Both the position numbers and the translations under genes were made by a program. From assembly GCA_023376005.1 (NCBI GenBank), contig CM042143.1, positions 87,617,008 to 87,681,007 on the forward strand: a stretch of DNA of 64,000 nt. The letters run 5' to 3'. Origin of the DNA: Doryteuthis pealeii (taxonomy: Eukaryota; Mollusca; Cephalopoda; Myopsida; Loliginidae). Positions 1-10,828 of the stretch are shown one piece after another. Under the pieces are notes generated by a model. It was given only the letters and a program-made list of their open reading frames with translations. It was not told the DNA's origin and made no database searches. Numbering within the stretch: the stretch's first letter is position 1; every line of letters begins with the position of its first letter.

Positions 1-2
1 CA

Positions 3-152
3 ACGGAATTTAGATACTTAGGCAGTAACATCTCCTCCACAGAAAACGACGTTAATGCACGCATAGGAAAAGCATGGGCCGCTATAAATAAATTATCGAT
101 CATATGGAGGTCCAATCTCACAGACAAGTTAAAGAGACAGTTGAAGTGCACC
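3..152 (+). pseudogene. Non-LTR retrotransposon reverse transcriptase, C-terminal fragment
   Basis: Reading from base 3 gives an uninterrupted peptide beginning TEFRYLGSNISSTENDVNAR and continuing with IGKAWAAINKLSIIW. This is the segment after the RT palm/thumb in many animal LINE polyproteins, with the conserved motif (F/Y)-x-YLGS-x-I and a later IGKAW. The frame continues for a few residues past base 140, then loses similarity and runs into microsatellite DNA at about 200. The window edge cuts the 5' side, so the rest of the element may lie upstream. It is a dead fragment with no catalytic YxDD in the window. The LINE clade cannot be decided from this piece alone. Confidence 0.75.
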
Positions 153-243
153 AAGAAGACATATTCTGTTGTTTTCAACTGTTCAAATAATATATGTATG
201 TGTGCGTGTGTATATATAATTTATAGTAATAATAATACACGTA

Positions 244-249
<6 letters not shown>

Positions 250-299
<50 letters not shown>

Positions 300-322
300 C
301 ATACATACACAGACATACACAC
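250..322. repeat. (TA)n followed by (ACAT)n microsatellite
   Basis: About 45 bp of pure TA pass into ACAT repeats and CACACA. The array directly abuts the left inverted repeat of the mariner element, whose family inserts at TA. Confidence 0.95.
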
Positions 323-993
323 ACAGGGTATTCGGGAGAAATTTGATAGTTTCATAAGGAAAAAGTGCTTGGTAACTACAAAATTTAGTGGATTGTAACG
401 AAATTCAACAGGCACGGAAATTACACTACTGTCAACAAGTTTCACTCAAAATAACCACCATCAGCGTCGATAACAACCTCAATCCTGCTCCGGAACTTGA
501 ATCAAGCTGATGCAGGGGACCGAATCCTGCTGCCATACATATGGCCTATCATTGGCTACCCTTGTTATCCAGGGCTTGACTACAGTCTTTAGCAACTCCA
601 TGTAGGCATCTGAATTAAACCTGGTACTCTCTCTAAAAAAATGCGAGGAATTCTGCTGTACGAACGCCATCAGATCATTATGTTGTTTTCTTCTAGCCAC
701 AGCCTTGGAGTCTCCGTTGCAATTCTCCAGTTCATGCCTGATTGTTTTTACAGTGTTCAGGGAGCATTGGGCAGTAACGATAATCTTATTTTGATAGCCG
801 GTGCAGATCATCATGATACAAGTTATTCTCTTCCATGATTCATGTGGGTTCCAGTCACCCATTCTATCTGTCATCACGTATATGAATGAAGAAGGGTCCA
901 AGCTTTTAAATGACGCGTAGTGTGCGTCAATAACTCCAGCCTACGGAGAAAAATAACCAAATATAAATGCCAAATTTATCTCGAACACCCTGT
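323..993 (-). mobile_element. Internally deleted mariner-family DNA transposon
   Basis: The ends are imperfect inverted repeats. Each begins ACAGGGT, with a matching TTCG(A/G)GA(G/T)AAATTTG on the inner side (left at 323, right ending at 993). A right-side TA follows the element, as expected for TA-specific insertion. At 671 bp it is about half of a usual ~1.3 kb mariner. The transposase lies on the minus strand and is broken, so this copy could only move in trans. It sits at the edge of a TA/CA microsatellite. Confidence 0.85.
447..901 (-). pseudogene. Mariner transposase, internally deleted and frameshifted
   Basis: A minus-strand frame of 140 codons (901 down to 479) holds two separate parts of a mariner transposase. 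Residues ~50-80 (TVKTIRHELEN ... VARRKQHNDLM) match the N-terminal DNA-binding half. After about FVQQ the sequence jumps to the catalytic C-terminal part (FNSDAYMELLKTVVKPWI, then GRPYVWQQDS-type text around PYVWQQDSVP). The middle, with the first catalytic aspartate, is missing. After the second-Asp motif the frame shifts. The true C-terminus can be read in another frame as FRSRIEVVIDADGGYFE followed by a stop at 447-449. The central deletion plus frameshift make it non-functional. Confidence 0.85.
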
Positions 994-1029
994 ATATATA
1001 ATTTATAATAATACATGTATATGTGCGTA

Positions 1030-1246
1030 ATTACAACGTTCCTAGTTCGATACTGGCCCTCGCCAACTCAGCGAATGAGTAGCACAGGGATCTGTGCGGT
1101 AAAGTGAGGAGCTGATGGTAGGTGTGGCGCTCTACCTCAGATGCTAAAATAATCTCCTTGGTCTCGCGCTATTGAAAAGGGGATAGACTCCCTCGCTGTC
1201 TGGCTGATACCGATATTAGGCCGCCCCGACGACTTTATTTTTTTAA
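1030..1246 (+). mobile_element. SINE family A (tRNA-derived), 5'-truncated
   Basis: It begins at the B-box (AGTTCGATAC) and carries the conserved body (GATCTGTGCGGTAAAGTGAG, then GGTGTGGCGCTC) through to the terminal GGCCGCCCCGACGACTTTA. The A-box half is missing. Compare the near-complete copies at 39484, 39904 and 42537. It is followed at once by a TA array. Confidence 0.85.
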
Positions 1247-1287
1247 CTTTATATATATATATATATTATATATATATATATATATAA
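1247..1287. repeat. (TA)n microsatellite
   Basis: An interrupted TA run directly follows the SINE A tail and precedes repeat G. Confidence 0.9.
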
Positions 1288-1462
1288 TCAATAATTTAGT
1301 TTGTAATTAGTAAGGATTTATCTGCAAATAAAGAGTGCTCAATATTGGTAATCGGTCATAATGTCTAAGTTTGGATAGAGAAGGAACACAAAAACTTAGT
1401 TTGATGATCATAGGCGAGAAACTGACTGTGACCCAACGCCGTTGTCTGTATCTACGCTATCC

Positions 1463-1463
<1 letters not shown>
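1288..1463 (-). repeat. Dispersed repeat G, diverged copy
   Basis: Shares GTGCTCAATAT and AGGCGAGAAAC blocks with the copies at 37170 and 38117. As there, it lies between a TA array and another microsatellite, here (CA)n. No coding potential and no tRNA boxes seen. Confidence 0.55.

Positions 1464-1502
<39 letters not shown>
1464..1502. repeat. (CA)n microsatellite
   Basis: About 19 CA units. Confidence 0.95.
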
Positions 1503-1504
<2 letters not shown>

Positions 1505-1851
1505 GTATTTTTCACACATAAATAGTTAATTTCCATCTAAACCAAAGATATTAGATTCTATTTCAAGTAGAATATCATAAAATCAGAAGCGAGACATAAC
1601 AGACCCATTGTAAAACATCTATATAAATCCTTTGATAGTCACCATTAGTATTTTGGTTGCAACTTTCACTGCATTTGGTAGACACGATCTGATTAACGAT
1701 ACTTAGCTGCCGATTTGAATCTGTTTTTAATACAGATTATTTGGTTTGTTTATTTTATTTTACGGCATATCAAAATATTTCGGATCATTTAATGTCAAAA
1801 CAAGTCATTTTGATAAAAGTTTCTATAATTCAAGTTCTTAATATCTTCAAA
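1503..1851. other. No gene recognised
   Basis: AT-rich DNA. A block near 1523-1545 (TTAATTTCCATCTAAAC) recurs at 50017, so part of this interval is an unclassified dispersed repeat. Confidence 0.5.
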
Positions 1852-2476
1852 TCTTATTATAATGGAGATTGTATGTTTTTCTGTCTGTAACCGAAACTAT
1901 ATTACTATACAAATCACAATTCCCTTTGTTATCTGCATCCCATTCTCCATGATTTTATTTTTATTTAAACCTCAATTATTAATAAAATTGTTTTACATCA
2001 TTAAGACTGTTGACCATATCTACATACAAATAACATGTAGTTGTATTTATATATACAACAAAACAGCGGTTTACAGTGTGAATGGGAAGGCTAATTTGCA
2101 TATTGATATTAAAAAATGTGATTTTAATAAATATGTGCTTAATATTATTGATTTCTAATTGTTTGGTGTTATCTTATTGAACATGAGCAAAAATCTCGGG
2201 GATAAATCTTAACAGAAATCCTTTAACATAAAGAAATAACTGTAATATTATTCTTTACTTCCTATTTTAACTAAATAGTTAAATTAGGAATAGGAATAAT
2301 TGAAAATGATGGAAGAGTTAGTTTCAAAGTTGTTCTATTTTTCAATCATACCCCCTCTGTTCCAAATCATGTTATCTGCATTTTTACTCAGTTTTATTGG
2401 CCTTTCTAATTTAATATGATATTTTATTATATTAAAACTTAAATACTTGCACCCGGAGGGTGCATAAATTTGCTAG
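1852..2476 (+). mobile_element. Non-autonomous Helitron-like element, full length
   Basis: It begins TCTTATTATAATGGAG directly after an A and ends ...CTAG directly before a T (A|TC...CTAG|T), which is the Helitron insertion rule. Just before CTAG there is a GC-rich hairpin: TGCACCC, then GGA, then GGGTGCA (2444-2463). The 625 bp interior is AT-rich and holds no Rep/Hel coding sequence. A closely related copy lies inverted at 50427-51066, and shorter ones lie at 9580, 21770, 25163, 29440, 37690, 38760 and 53389. A 98-codon open frame at 1862-2158 is incidental, because the equivalent frame is not conserved in the diverged copies. Confidence 0.8.
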
Positions 2477-3425
2477 TTGGTATAAATAATTTTTATTAAT
2501 ATCAATTGATTTGGTTTATGGTATAAACCTGAAGGTTATTTAAGGCCAATGTAATTTTTGTTGATGTATTTCGTGGATGTACTTTATATCAGATTCATAA
2601 CTTTGAATTTTATTCTTATTTCTCTCAAGAAGGATAAAATGTCACCCATGTTAGTATTCTCAAAGATCCCTCATATTATTTGCATTGAAATATTTCTTTC
2701 TGGCTGGAGCGAAAGCTCCACTCTAAGAGGAAATGTTTGACAGTGTAGAGTGTTTGGCATGTCAGACTCCGTGGTTGATCCTTCTACTTGAGCATATAAG
2801 AGTGTGTAAGTCTTGAATGGCCAATGCGTAGCCGAGCTAGTATTACTACTTTGGGAAATTTTCTCTATCCCGGCTTCCATTCTCCTTCTGTTGGCTCAAT
2901 TGATAATGTTGGCTCAGTAAAACGGTAATTCGGGATGGACATAAGTCCAAATAGGGTTATCTTCCCTTGCTGCAGTGTTCGCCGATAGGTGGCGTTAGTA
3001 TTTAGCCAGCAACCCGGGAATTCTGAATCCCTTCTTTCTTTTCTCTCAGGCCGGCCACGAGTTCACATGGTTTAGGATCCTGACGCCTCTAACCTTTAAG
3101 TGTGTGTGTGTGTAAGTGTGTGTGTGTGTGTGGGGGGCGTTGCCGCCCAGCCAGCTACCAGTAAGTGACATGCCTTACGACGCAAGTCCTACGCCTATTT
3201 CCTTTGTAATACGTTTATGTATCTGCATGTTTAGATATTTACCTTGAATGGGATTTCCTCCGTCCCTCACGGAATAAAAAAGTCTATTATTTTATAACTT
3301 TGTCGGAATATTTTATGTACACTCATGTACCTACGCTGGAAAGTTATTCTAAGCCTTCCAACTTTAATATAAGAAATTTTACTTCTTATAATGATAATTT
3401 TTTGTTGTATTACAATTTCAACGTT
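2477..3425. other. Unclassified; no gene recognised
   Basis: No conserved coding frame. The 2900-3290 part is richer in GC, has a short GT run (3100-3131), and ends with AATAAAAAAG at about 3275. It could be the end of an unrecognised retroelement. Confidence 0.35.
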
Positions 3426-3429
3426 GTTG

Positions 3430-3790
3430 CCAGTTTTGCTTGATAAATCTTTATTTGTTTCTTTAGATCTGTATATGGAATCTTGAAGTTTTAATCAATT
3501 TATTTATAGAGGACATATTTTGCAGCTGAATCCGCTTTATCATTTCCTGTTATTCCAACATGACTTGGGATCCAACACATCAAAACTTCTTTTGACTCAG
3601 ATAGTGAATTGAATTTACATAGTAACTTGACTATTAATGAGTTGTCAAATGTTTTATTTTTTAGTGTAATCAGTACAGATAATGAATCAGAAAATATTAT
3701 AAATTTTGTGTTTGTATTCATTGAAATAATTCTAAGTGCTAGATCTATGGCACATGATTCAGCATTGAAGATGGAGTTTTAATTGAGAGA
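3430..3790 (-). pseudogene. LINE RNase H domain fragment, frameshifted
   Basis: Minus-strand reading gives SIFNAESCAIDLALRIISMN, then FSDSLSVLITLKNK, then MCWIPSHVGITGNDKADSAA. These are the ordered RNase H blocks found at the C-terminus of I/Jockey-like non-LTR polyproteins: E in the AE-x-x-AI motif, the catalytic D in (F/S)DS, and H and D in WIPSHVGI-x-GN-x-x-AD. A stop follows YVLYK at 3500. The tail of the domain (IPYTDLKKQIKIYQ) resumes in a shifted frame down to ~3430. It is a truncated retroelement remnant. The first part ends against the inverted element at 3790. Confidence 0.85.
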
Positions 3791-4255
3791 TTAGTATTAT
3801 TTATATTATTTGGACTATTGACCTCATCTTCATTGTTATCTGTACAATGTTTCGCCCGATGTGCCCTGCGGCCTTCTTCAGGTATTTCTTGTCAGACTCT
3901 GGGACCTTCTCGGACTCTGGAACTTTCTTGTTGTAATCAGGAACCATCACGGAACTTTGAACCTAACCCTTTATTCAGTCCACGGTGCTATCCTGTTCTC
4001 ATTCCGCTAAACATAGCTGGGATAGAGACGATAAGCGGCGTTAATTATTATTCTATGTTACAGCTGCCCTTAACCAAGATTGAACCTGCAGTCTAGAGAT
4101 AGCTGTCACTTGGAACTGTCTTAACCTAACTCCTTTATTCACTAGGTCATGTGTCCAATTGAAGATGGAGATATGGCACATCGACCGAAACGTTGTACAG
4201 ATAACAATGAAGATGAGGACAATAGTCCGAATAATACTAATCATCAAGCCTCATC
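3790..4255. mobile_element. Inverted-repeat element with a hammerhead-like core
   Basis: The left arm (about 3790-3866) and right arm (about 4166-4243) are inverted copies of each other. Both include CAGATAACAATGAAGATGAG on one strand or the other. On the minus strand at 3845-3885 the order CTGAAGA, a stem-forming GGCC...GGGC segment, then GAAACATTGTACAG resembles a hammerhead ribozyme catalytic core. There is one extra base after CTGAAGA. The interior contains a tandem-like (GGAACTTTC/GGACC) segment and no convincing frame. Confidence 0.55.
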
Positions 4256-4707
4256 TAAAAAATTCCGAGAAATAATTGAGAGATCTTTATTTTCTTGTGA
4301 CATATTGCCGCACTTCCTGTTGTGTTTTCATGTTCGAAGCCATCTGTATAGATTATTATATGACTGTGAGAGCTTGTTATTTGCAGAAGTATAACTTGTA
4401 AGTAAATTGCTGGTGGGGGAGGGTGTCCATATTCTTGTACTGCCTTTTTCTTATCTTATTAATTGGCTTCATTAAGAAACTGGAAAACATTTTGATACAA
4501 CCTAATTCTTCACACCTGGATCATTATCCTTCTAATAGTTTTTTTCTTCTGTTTTATCCTTTTTAGAACTCTAAAACATTAATGTATGTTTTTCTTTTTT
4601 TCATTAACTCTTAACAGATTCTTTACATAATAAAGATGAGCAGCGAAGATAAAAAGGTTAACAAGATAGAATATATCTGATATGAGAACATGTCAACAAA
4701 AAGGTGT
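4256..4707. other. No gene recognised
   Basis: AT-rich DNA without recognised repeat family or coding frame. Confidence 0.5.
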
Positions 4708-5312
4708 TGGTTGGTGGTTTAGTTGGATTTTACGGCATGTCAACCCTTGTTGGGTTATTTTATGCCGAAAACGTTTTGTTTTATTTATTCTTCATGAGTA
4801 CTCATGTTTTATTTTTTTAAACTCAATTTCTTTAAACATATTTTTTTAAACTCATTTTTCTATTTAATCCTAACCTCGGATCAATGACGATGAAGGGGTA
4901 CTTCACACTTCCCAGAAATTCGGAATTGGAGCTTCACCGTCAGATAGAGTTTAAATTCATACCCAGGGCATAAAGACCATCAGCCACCACCTTCTAGCAC
5001 CCATATGATAAAAATGGTTGGGGGTTGCCATAATGGGAATAGGTGCTAGGGTTTGACATTACCAGCCGATTGATCGGACGGGGCCTCTCCGACCACCCGT
5101 CTAGCCTAAGTAAGGGCCACAGTGGAGCATTTCATGTCATGGACTGTTCAGTCACCAGGATTTCATTCTTAAGTATCCCCCACGGCCAACGGGTGGCCCC
5201 ATTAGGAGACCTTACCTCTTTGCAGAGGTATAGTCGGTGTATTCTAAAGCCCCAACCGACAGGGTTGGCTGCGTGTGGTGCAATTGTTTCCGTTGTATGA
5301 AATGGACACAGC
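4708..5312 (-). mobile_element. Dispersed repeat C, near full length
   Basis: The tail is at the left (TTGGTTGG, then TTTTACGGCATGTCAACCC, read on the plus strand) and the head is at the right (GCCCCAACCGACAGGGTTGG). Orientation is taken from the tail: on the minus strand it ends in (CCAA)n, as retroposon tails do. About 600 bp, with the same body as at 46872 and 58692. It has no recognised pol III boxes and no coding frame, so it is either a SINE with an unusual head or a LINE 3' remnant. A truncated SINE B abuts its right end. Confidence 0.7.
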
Positions 5313-5517
5313 AAGTCGAATTCAAATCCTGGACGTGACTGTTTGCATTTCACACAGCGCTAATACCCTTAGGAAAGGCATAAGTCTAACTATTCTCCCT
5401 CTAGCTATGGCTAAATAGTAGGCCAGACTGGGCTCTTTAATCTTGGTTAGTCAATCAGTCAAGAGGAAGGAAAGTGTGTGTCACATCCTGCTCGTGTGGA
5501 GGAGTTGGCAGATATGC
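5313..5517 (+). mobile_element. SINE family B, 5'-truncated
   Basis: Starts at the B-box region (AATTCAAATCCTGG) and runs through the body (GCGCTAATACCCTTAGG; GGCCAGACTGGGCTC) to the end (CACATCCTGCTCGTGTGGAG). Confidence 0.8.
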
Positions 5518-6903
5518 ATGTCATCAAAAAAATTGATCTGATGCAAATGTTTTATATAAAATCATAAGATTTTGTAAAGAATGTTGTGTTCAAGTTTGGA
5601 CTTTAGTGTCTAGATGTGAAAATTGGAATGTAATATTTAGATTGTAGAGCATACAAAGTGGGACAAAATTAATAAAAAGAGTAAAAGATTACAGTCACAA
5701 GAAGGGATTAGAAAAATTAAGATTAACTACTTTACTAGAATTATTTGAATTAAGTGCTAGTAAAGATGACTGATAGTTAAGAAAGTTTAACGTTTCATGC
5801 AAGTGTAATATATTGCACCTGGAGACCGGGCTGCACGCAGGAAGTGCGTGGATGTCAATTGCGGGCTTGGAAACAAAAACAGGATATGGCATTGAAATGA
5901 CCTTTGGCACCTAAAAATGCAGGTGTACATTTGACACTGTGTAGGCGCAGAAAATCTGTAAGTGTAACCCATAACCAATGAAAACAGACTACGTGAGCGA
6001 AGAGGTGTGTCTACAGAAAAAACTGCGTAGGCGTCACAATCAAAGAGGCGTAACACCGTCAGCTGGACTATGATAATAATAAAAAAGCCTGTGGAAATCA
6101 AGTGGGCAGACAAATATCAGGTTTAAGATCGCTTGCAGAAAACTCTCGAAGGCTTCATGTTTGCGTAACCCCTGCTAACGACTCTCGGTCTGCACACAAC
6201 CGAGGAAATAAAGAAATAATCACATATTTTTATAAATACAAGTGTTCGTGTTCCTTGACGGGTTCAGTATTTAGCACAAGTTATTCAGGCTGAACGGGGT
6301 ATTTACCAAATCAATAAGAATTTGAGTTTTATTTTATCAGATCTCCATATGGTCGTTAACCTGTTAATAATAATCCAGGCTTTACCAATGTATACGTTGA
6401 CATCACTTTCAGTAGATTAGATATTACTACTGAGGCATATGAACTAGTTTATTAATTTCAGAGGCTTGCCATTTAATTAGAAGATGGTGGCATCTTGATT
6501 AAAAACCAGGAACTGTTTTATCTGATCTTACGTATAGCCATGTCAGGACAAGGCGGGCCTTCTTTCTTACCTGTTACTAGTACGATATAAACTAGTACTC
6601 CGGGTTCCATGGTCGGGTTGATGGCAACTAAACTGGCATTAAACGGCTTATTAATACTATGCAAGGCGTTTTACTATGCCTCGGCCTGTCTGGTGAGTTA
6701 GGTGTGTGGAAACGCAGCATCACTAAATGCCAGAGATGTCAAAGGACAGATGAGCTTCAGGGGGCCAACGGCGATCCACACCGATAGTAGTGGGATTGAA
6801 GGTATTTACTACACACAAATCCCCAATACAACCTGACACTTGGGTGCAAGTGCTTGGACTTCCCTCACTTCCAGTTAATCATATTTCACCATTGAGTATT
6901 ATT
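5518..6903. other. No gene recognised
   Basis: Low-copy-looking DNA. A 108-codon minus-strand frame (5787-6113) has no recognisable domain or codon pattern and is treated as chance. Confidence 0.45.
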
Positions 6904-7188
6904 GAAGTCAGTCAATATACTGTTGGTTTGAACAACAGCAACTGGCTAAGCACAACTGAACCAGCGCCCAAGACAGTTGGTATTTATGGAAATCAAGAAT
7001 AGTCCATTCATGTATCTGGGTGATTCCATTCCTTGAGTCTTGATTGGCTGCTTGGTTTCTATGATGTTATGAGGCTTCATAAATACCCTGGCATTCTGGA
7101 GTAGTATTGCAGCAAGATAGATTCGTATTCAGTTACGCTTACTTGTTACCTTGTCTTACCAATTCGACGGTAATTTGAACTAATATGA
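6904..7188 (-). mobile_element. Repeat F (LTR-like unit), diverged copy
   Basis: An inverted match to 19159-19438: on its plus strand it shares TTGAAGTCAGTCA, GACAGTTGGTATTTATGG, TTGATTGGCTGC and CCAATTCGACGGTAATT. In the sense orientation of F there is a TATA-like CATAAATACC and a terminal AATAAA, as in a solo LTR. No internal retroviral-type coding sequence is adjacent. Confidence 0.6.
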
Positions 7189-7357
7189 TTATTCTACAAG
7201 TATAAAATATTTTCTGGCAGTAAGGTAAAAGCATTATACTGTATGTTTTTCAAAGTAATCTGCTGGATATAAAGTCACTGTTTCCTCAACCTTTGGATTA
7301 TATTGAAAATTGTTAGATTTTCCTATCAAGTTTTGACAAAAAGTTGATAAACATGAT

Positions 7358-7362
<5 letters not shown>

Positions 7363-7416
<54 letters not shown>
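7363..7416. repeat. (TA)n microsatellite
   Basis: About 27 TA units. Confidence 0.95.
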
Positions 7417-7418
<2 letters not shown>

Positions 7419-7419
7419 T

Positions 7420-7615
7420 TAAATGAATAGTGCACTCACTAGTGGCCTAGTATGTTTATAACAATAAAATTCCATTTCTGAAAAGTGGGTGATAAGATGC
7501 CTGACTGATGTCAATTCGGTCGGGTTTTGAACCCAGCTTGATGTAGCTAGCCTTGTCTATTCACACTGATGAAACGGCGAAACAGGACTGTATTTGAATG
7601 ACACTGACACACACA
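7420..7615 (+). other. Retroelement-like segment with a weak hammerhead-like core
   Basis: Lies between two TA arrays. CTGATGA at 7566-7572 is followed closely by GGC and GAAAC. The intervening stem would be only about 2 bp, so function is doubtful. Confidence 0.3.
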
Positions 7616-7622
7616 CACACGC

Positions 7623-7623
<1 letters not shown>

Positions 7624-7698
<75 letters not shown>
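7624..7698. repeat. (TA)n(GT)n compound microsatellite
   Basis: About 22 TA units followed by about 15 GT units. Confidence 0.95.
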
Positions 7699-7703
<5 letters not shown>

Positions 7704-8275
7704 ATGTATTTGACAAAGCCAGAAGAGTTAAGATCAAACTCATAGTAGTCATGTTATATGAGAACCGTATAGCGGGTTACGTTTCCAATAGATATTCATT
7801 GTAAACCACAGTTCTTAGAAAAAGCAAACAAAGAAGCAGTGAATGAGGAAAAGCGAACGGGAAAAGACAAATAAAAATAAAAACACTTGTATTATATTTT
7901 TATACGTGTAAAATAAACTCGGAGATTCATAACGTCAAGTCCAATAATCTATCTTTAGATTTTATTTATTTATTGCTAAACATAATGTTTCCGTGTTCAA
8001 TTATTAAGCGCATTTATAATCTGTATGCCAATCTGGTCGATAATGAAGGCCAATTATTTTTTTACCATTATTTAGTTGCTCGAATGAAGGCTTTAGACAC
8101 TGCTATTTTCCCGCCTTTTCGTGAGCGCTAACAATCGCCATATTGTGTAAATATATATAAAAAAAATTCCAAATTAGCAAAATGCCCGACTGTTATAATG
8201 GTAGTGTCGATTTGAGATGTAATTTAAAATTATTTTTAAGAGTAAAAGATTCTGCAGATTACTGCCATTTTCTTT
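7699..8275. other. No gene recognised
   Basis: AT-rich DNA. No family or frame recognised. Confidence 0.5.
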
Positions 8276-8279
8276 CTCT

Positions 8280-9030
8280 TCAGCGAGTTGAAAAAAAAAA
8301 AAACTCCAGTAATGAGAAGAATAAAATTGAAAATAAAAATAGGAATATAGAATAAAAAGATAGTAATGAATGAATAAAAACGAGATTTACAAAACTAAAG
8401 TAAAAAGATAAAAATGTGAATATAAATAATTGAAATAAATTACTAAAAAGAAAAGAGAAAAGAAAAAGAAAATAGAAAGCAAAGGAAAAAAAAAAGAAAT
8501 ATAAAAGAAAGAAAGATTATAGAGATAAAAAAGAAAGAAAATGACACCCCCCCCCCCAAAAAAAGGAAAAACTACTTAAATGAGTAAAAAGAAGAACAGT
8601 AGAAAGGTTAATAGAAATGAGGAAAACGAAAATGAAAGTAGAAAAAATAGATTAATAAAAAAAGAAAAAGAAACTAAAACTGAAGAAACGTAAAAGAAAT
8701 ATGTTAAAATCAGTTGACAAAATAGGTAGGGAAGACCCCCCCCCAAAAAAAATGAAAAAACTTAGTATTAGGAATGGAAATTACAAAAGGTATATCAATT
8801 AAAAGAAAAAGACCCCCCTCTCTGTTAAATGATTCAGTTGACAAAATAGAACCCCTCCCCTAAAAATAGAGCAATAAAAGAAACCAGTAAGAAATATTAG
8901 AAATAGAAATTACAAAAGTTATATAAATTAAGACCCCCTCCCCTACACAAAAAAATAAAAAATTACAACACAGTGAAAGAAAAAGATGAAGTGAAAAGAA
9001 CAAAAAACAATAGAATAACACTATAAAGAA
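8280..9030. repeat. Purine-rich low-complexity tract with a ~120 bp tandem duplication
   Basis: The plus strand is almost entirely A/G with embedded C-runs (CCCCCCCC followed by A-runs). Within it a block beginning CAGTTGACAAAATAG and containing GGAAATTACAAAAGGTATAT (8712-8805) is repeated at about 8833-8930. No coding content. Confidence 0.75.
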
Positions 9031-9579
9031 AAAAAACAAGACAAATTCGACATTGAAATGTCTGCTTTAAAAATATCTTTGCATTAGCGAAATTTCTCTT
9101 CTTGGAGATTGTCATTGTCATTTTCATTTCTCTCAAAGGCGTGAAATTAGGCGAACCACATCGAATTAGTCGGGAAATTTTGCTAAAAACAATAACATCA
9201 ACAAAAACAAGAAATATAAACATTCATCGTACTTGCCTAATTTTATTCTTTACACATTGGCCGATCTGACGATCGCTGGAATTTTTTTTTTTTCACTGGC
9301 AGAAAATCTCATAGAAATTCGGTGTCTGTATCTGTGATCCGTATAATTCTTAAAAAAAATTTTCTAGTCGTCTCACAGCCGTTGCTAATAGTGCCAAAGA
9401 CACCGATTTCTCTCAGCTAAGACCATTGAATCGCCCCGATAGCGACTGCCTCGGCTTTTATGCCTCCTAGTTGGTCCCAGATGGGCGAACGACTCCAACC
9501 AACAGGGGGTGACAGGAGGCTAACTACCTGTCACCATTCACAATGTTCAGGAAGCGAGTTTAATCTCTAGCCTCTCGTT
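9031..9579. other. No gene recognised
   Basis: Mixed DNA. A GC-richer part at 9420-9560 is unclassified. A TTCGGTGTCTGTATCTG block near 9318 resembles the Helitron-like 5' region. Confidence 0.4.
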
Positions 9580-9868
9580 ACAGTCTGTAACCGAAATTAC
9601 ATAACTGCATACGTCACAATATCCTCAGAAATTGCCTAAGTTTATCAATGAGTATTTAATTTGTTCTGTCACAGTTTTATTCTCCAACGCATCAAAATCA
9701 ATCCAATGAATAATTTTATATAGAAACCAATTAAAATATAATTATAATAAGTAATCTTTTTATATGGGTTCTTATTCAATTTCATTAGTTTTTCTAATTT
9801 AGTATATTTCATCATATTAAAACATAAATACTTACGCATGGAAGGCGCATATACTTGCTACTAGTAAC
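9580..9868 (+). mobile_element. Helitron-like element, internally deleted copy
   Basis: Begins with the subterminal GTCTGTAACCGAAA block and ends with the family 3' region (TATTAAAACATAAATACTTACG, a degraded GCAT/GGCGC hairpin, then TTGCTAC|TAGT). Much of the ~625 bp body is missing. Confidence 0.6.
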
Positions 9869-10044
9869 AACAAGAGCAACTACCATATTAACTTTAGTAA
9901 AATGACTTGCATAGTATTAATACGCTCGGCTAGCAAACCATTGCAAGGGAGTTTGATTCTTACTGTGCGTCCTATACTTTTAGCCATGTGCCAAACTAAG
10001 CTAAGCTTATTAAACGACAAATGGGCGCCTCGTCTGGTGTATAT

Positions 10045-10305
10045 ATTTACTTAACCCCTCCTCTACGGGCAGGATGTGATACAAGGTCAAATTCTAAAGT
10101 GGAGTTTAACAAGTTTGAATTCATACATTTTTCTTCTAGACTGGTTTCATAAGTTTAAAGAGACTTGTATGTTCTACAACTTACTATTTGCTATTTAATA
10201 GTTGAATGCATAACTTTCCTAAGGGTGTTAGCGCATTCTGAAATGTGAAAAGCCTCGTCCAAGATTTGAACTCGGGTCACAAAGTGCATTTCATTACATT
10301 TGGGA
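10045..10305 (-). mobile_element. SINE family B, diverged copy
   Basis: Inverted: begins at the 3' end (ACCCCTCCTCTACGGGCAGG), passes TGATACAAGGTCAA, and ends at the B-box region (AAGATTTGAACTCGGGTCAC). The A-box half is degraded. Confidence 0.75.
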
Positions 10306-10792
10306 TGAAGGTGCATTTATATTCTAACAATAAAACAAATTACACCAGTTTATTATTGCATTTTTACCATCAAGGAGAATCCCAACATTTTATGAGTATA
10401 CGATTTTTATCATGTCGTCAAAAGTAATTCCGTACCCTACATTGGGTCGGTCATCAAAATTATTACCCATAACAACTACTAAAGATTTAAACTTACCTTT
10501 GGAAGCATCACCTTTTTTTATTATTTAAGAATCAAACAATTTTGCGTAAATATGTGCAGGTATCATTTGTTTAGAAGTTGTTCGGAGATAATTGAAATTC
10601 GATCGACTTGTATTATCAAACTCAACCACGTCCTCTCTTAGCTCTACACTCTTTGTTCACCGACACCCCTCTTGCAATTCCGTAATGCTCACTTAAGCTC
10701 GCCTTAACGAAATCAAAACCCCTTTTGCCAGATTTTCGACTTTATATTCATCCACCCAACTCCCACAATGCCTCTCATTTCCGGTCTGCACT

Positions 10793-10828
<36 letters not shown>

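Noticed and set aside
3025..3120. Possible splice acceptor (CTTTCTTTTCTCTCAG) and exon
   Set aside because: The following frame enters a GT microsatellite within ~20 codons and nothing else supports an exon.
4708..4740. TTGGTTGGTGG as telomere-like repeat
   Set aside because: It is the complement of the (CCAA)n tail of repeat C and appears in most copies of that family.
5787..6113. 108-codon minus-strand frame with a hydrophobic start
   Set aside because: Isolated, no motif, no neighbouring exon signals.
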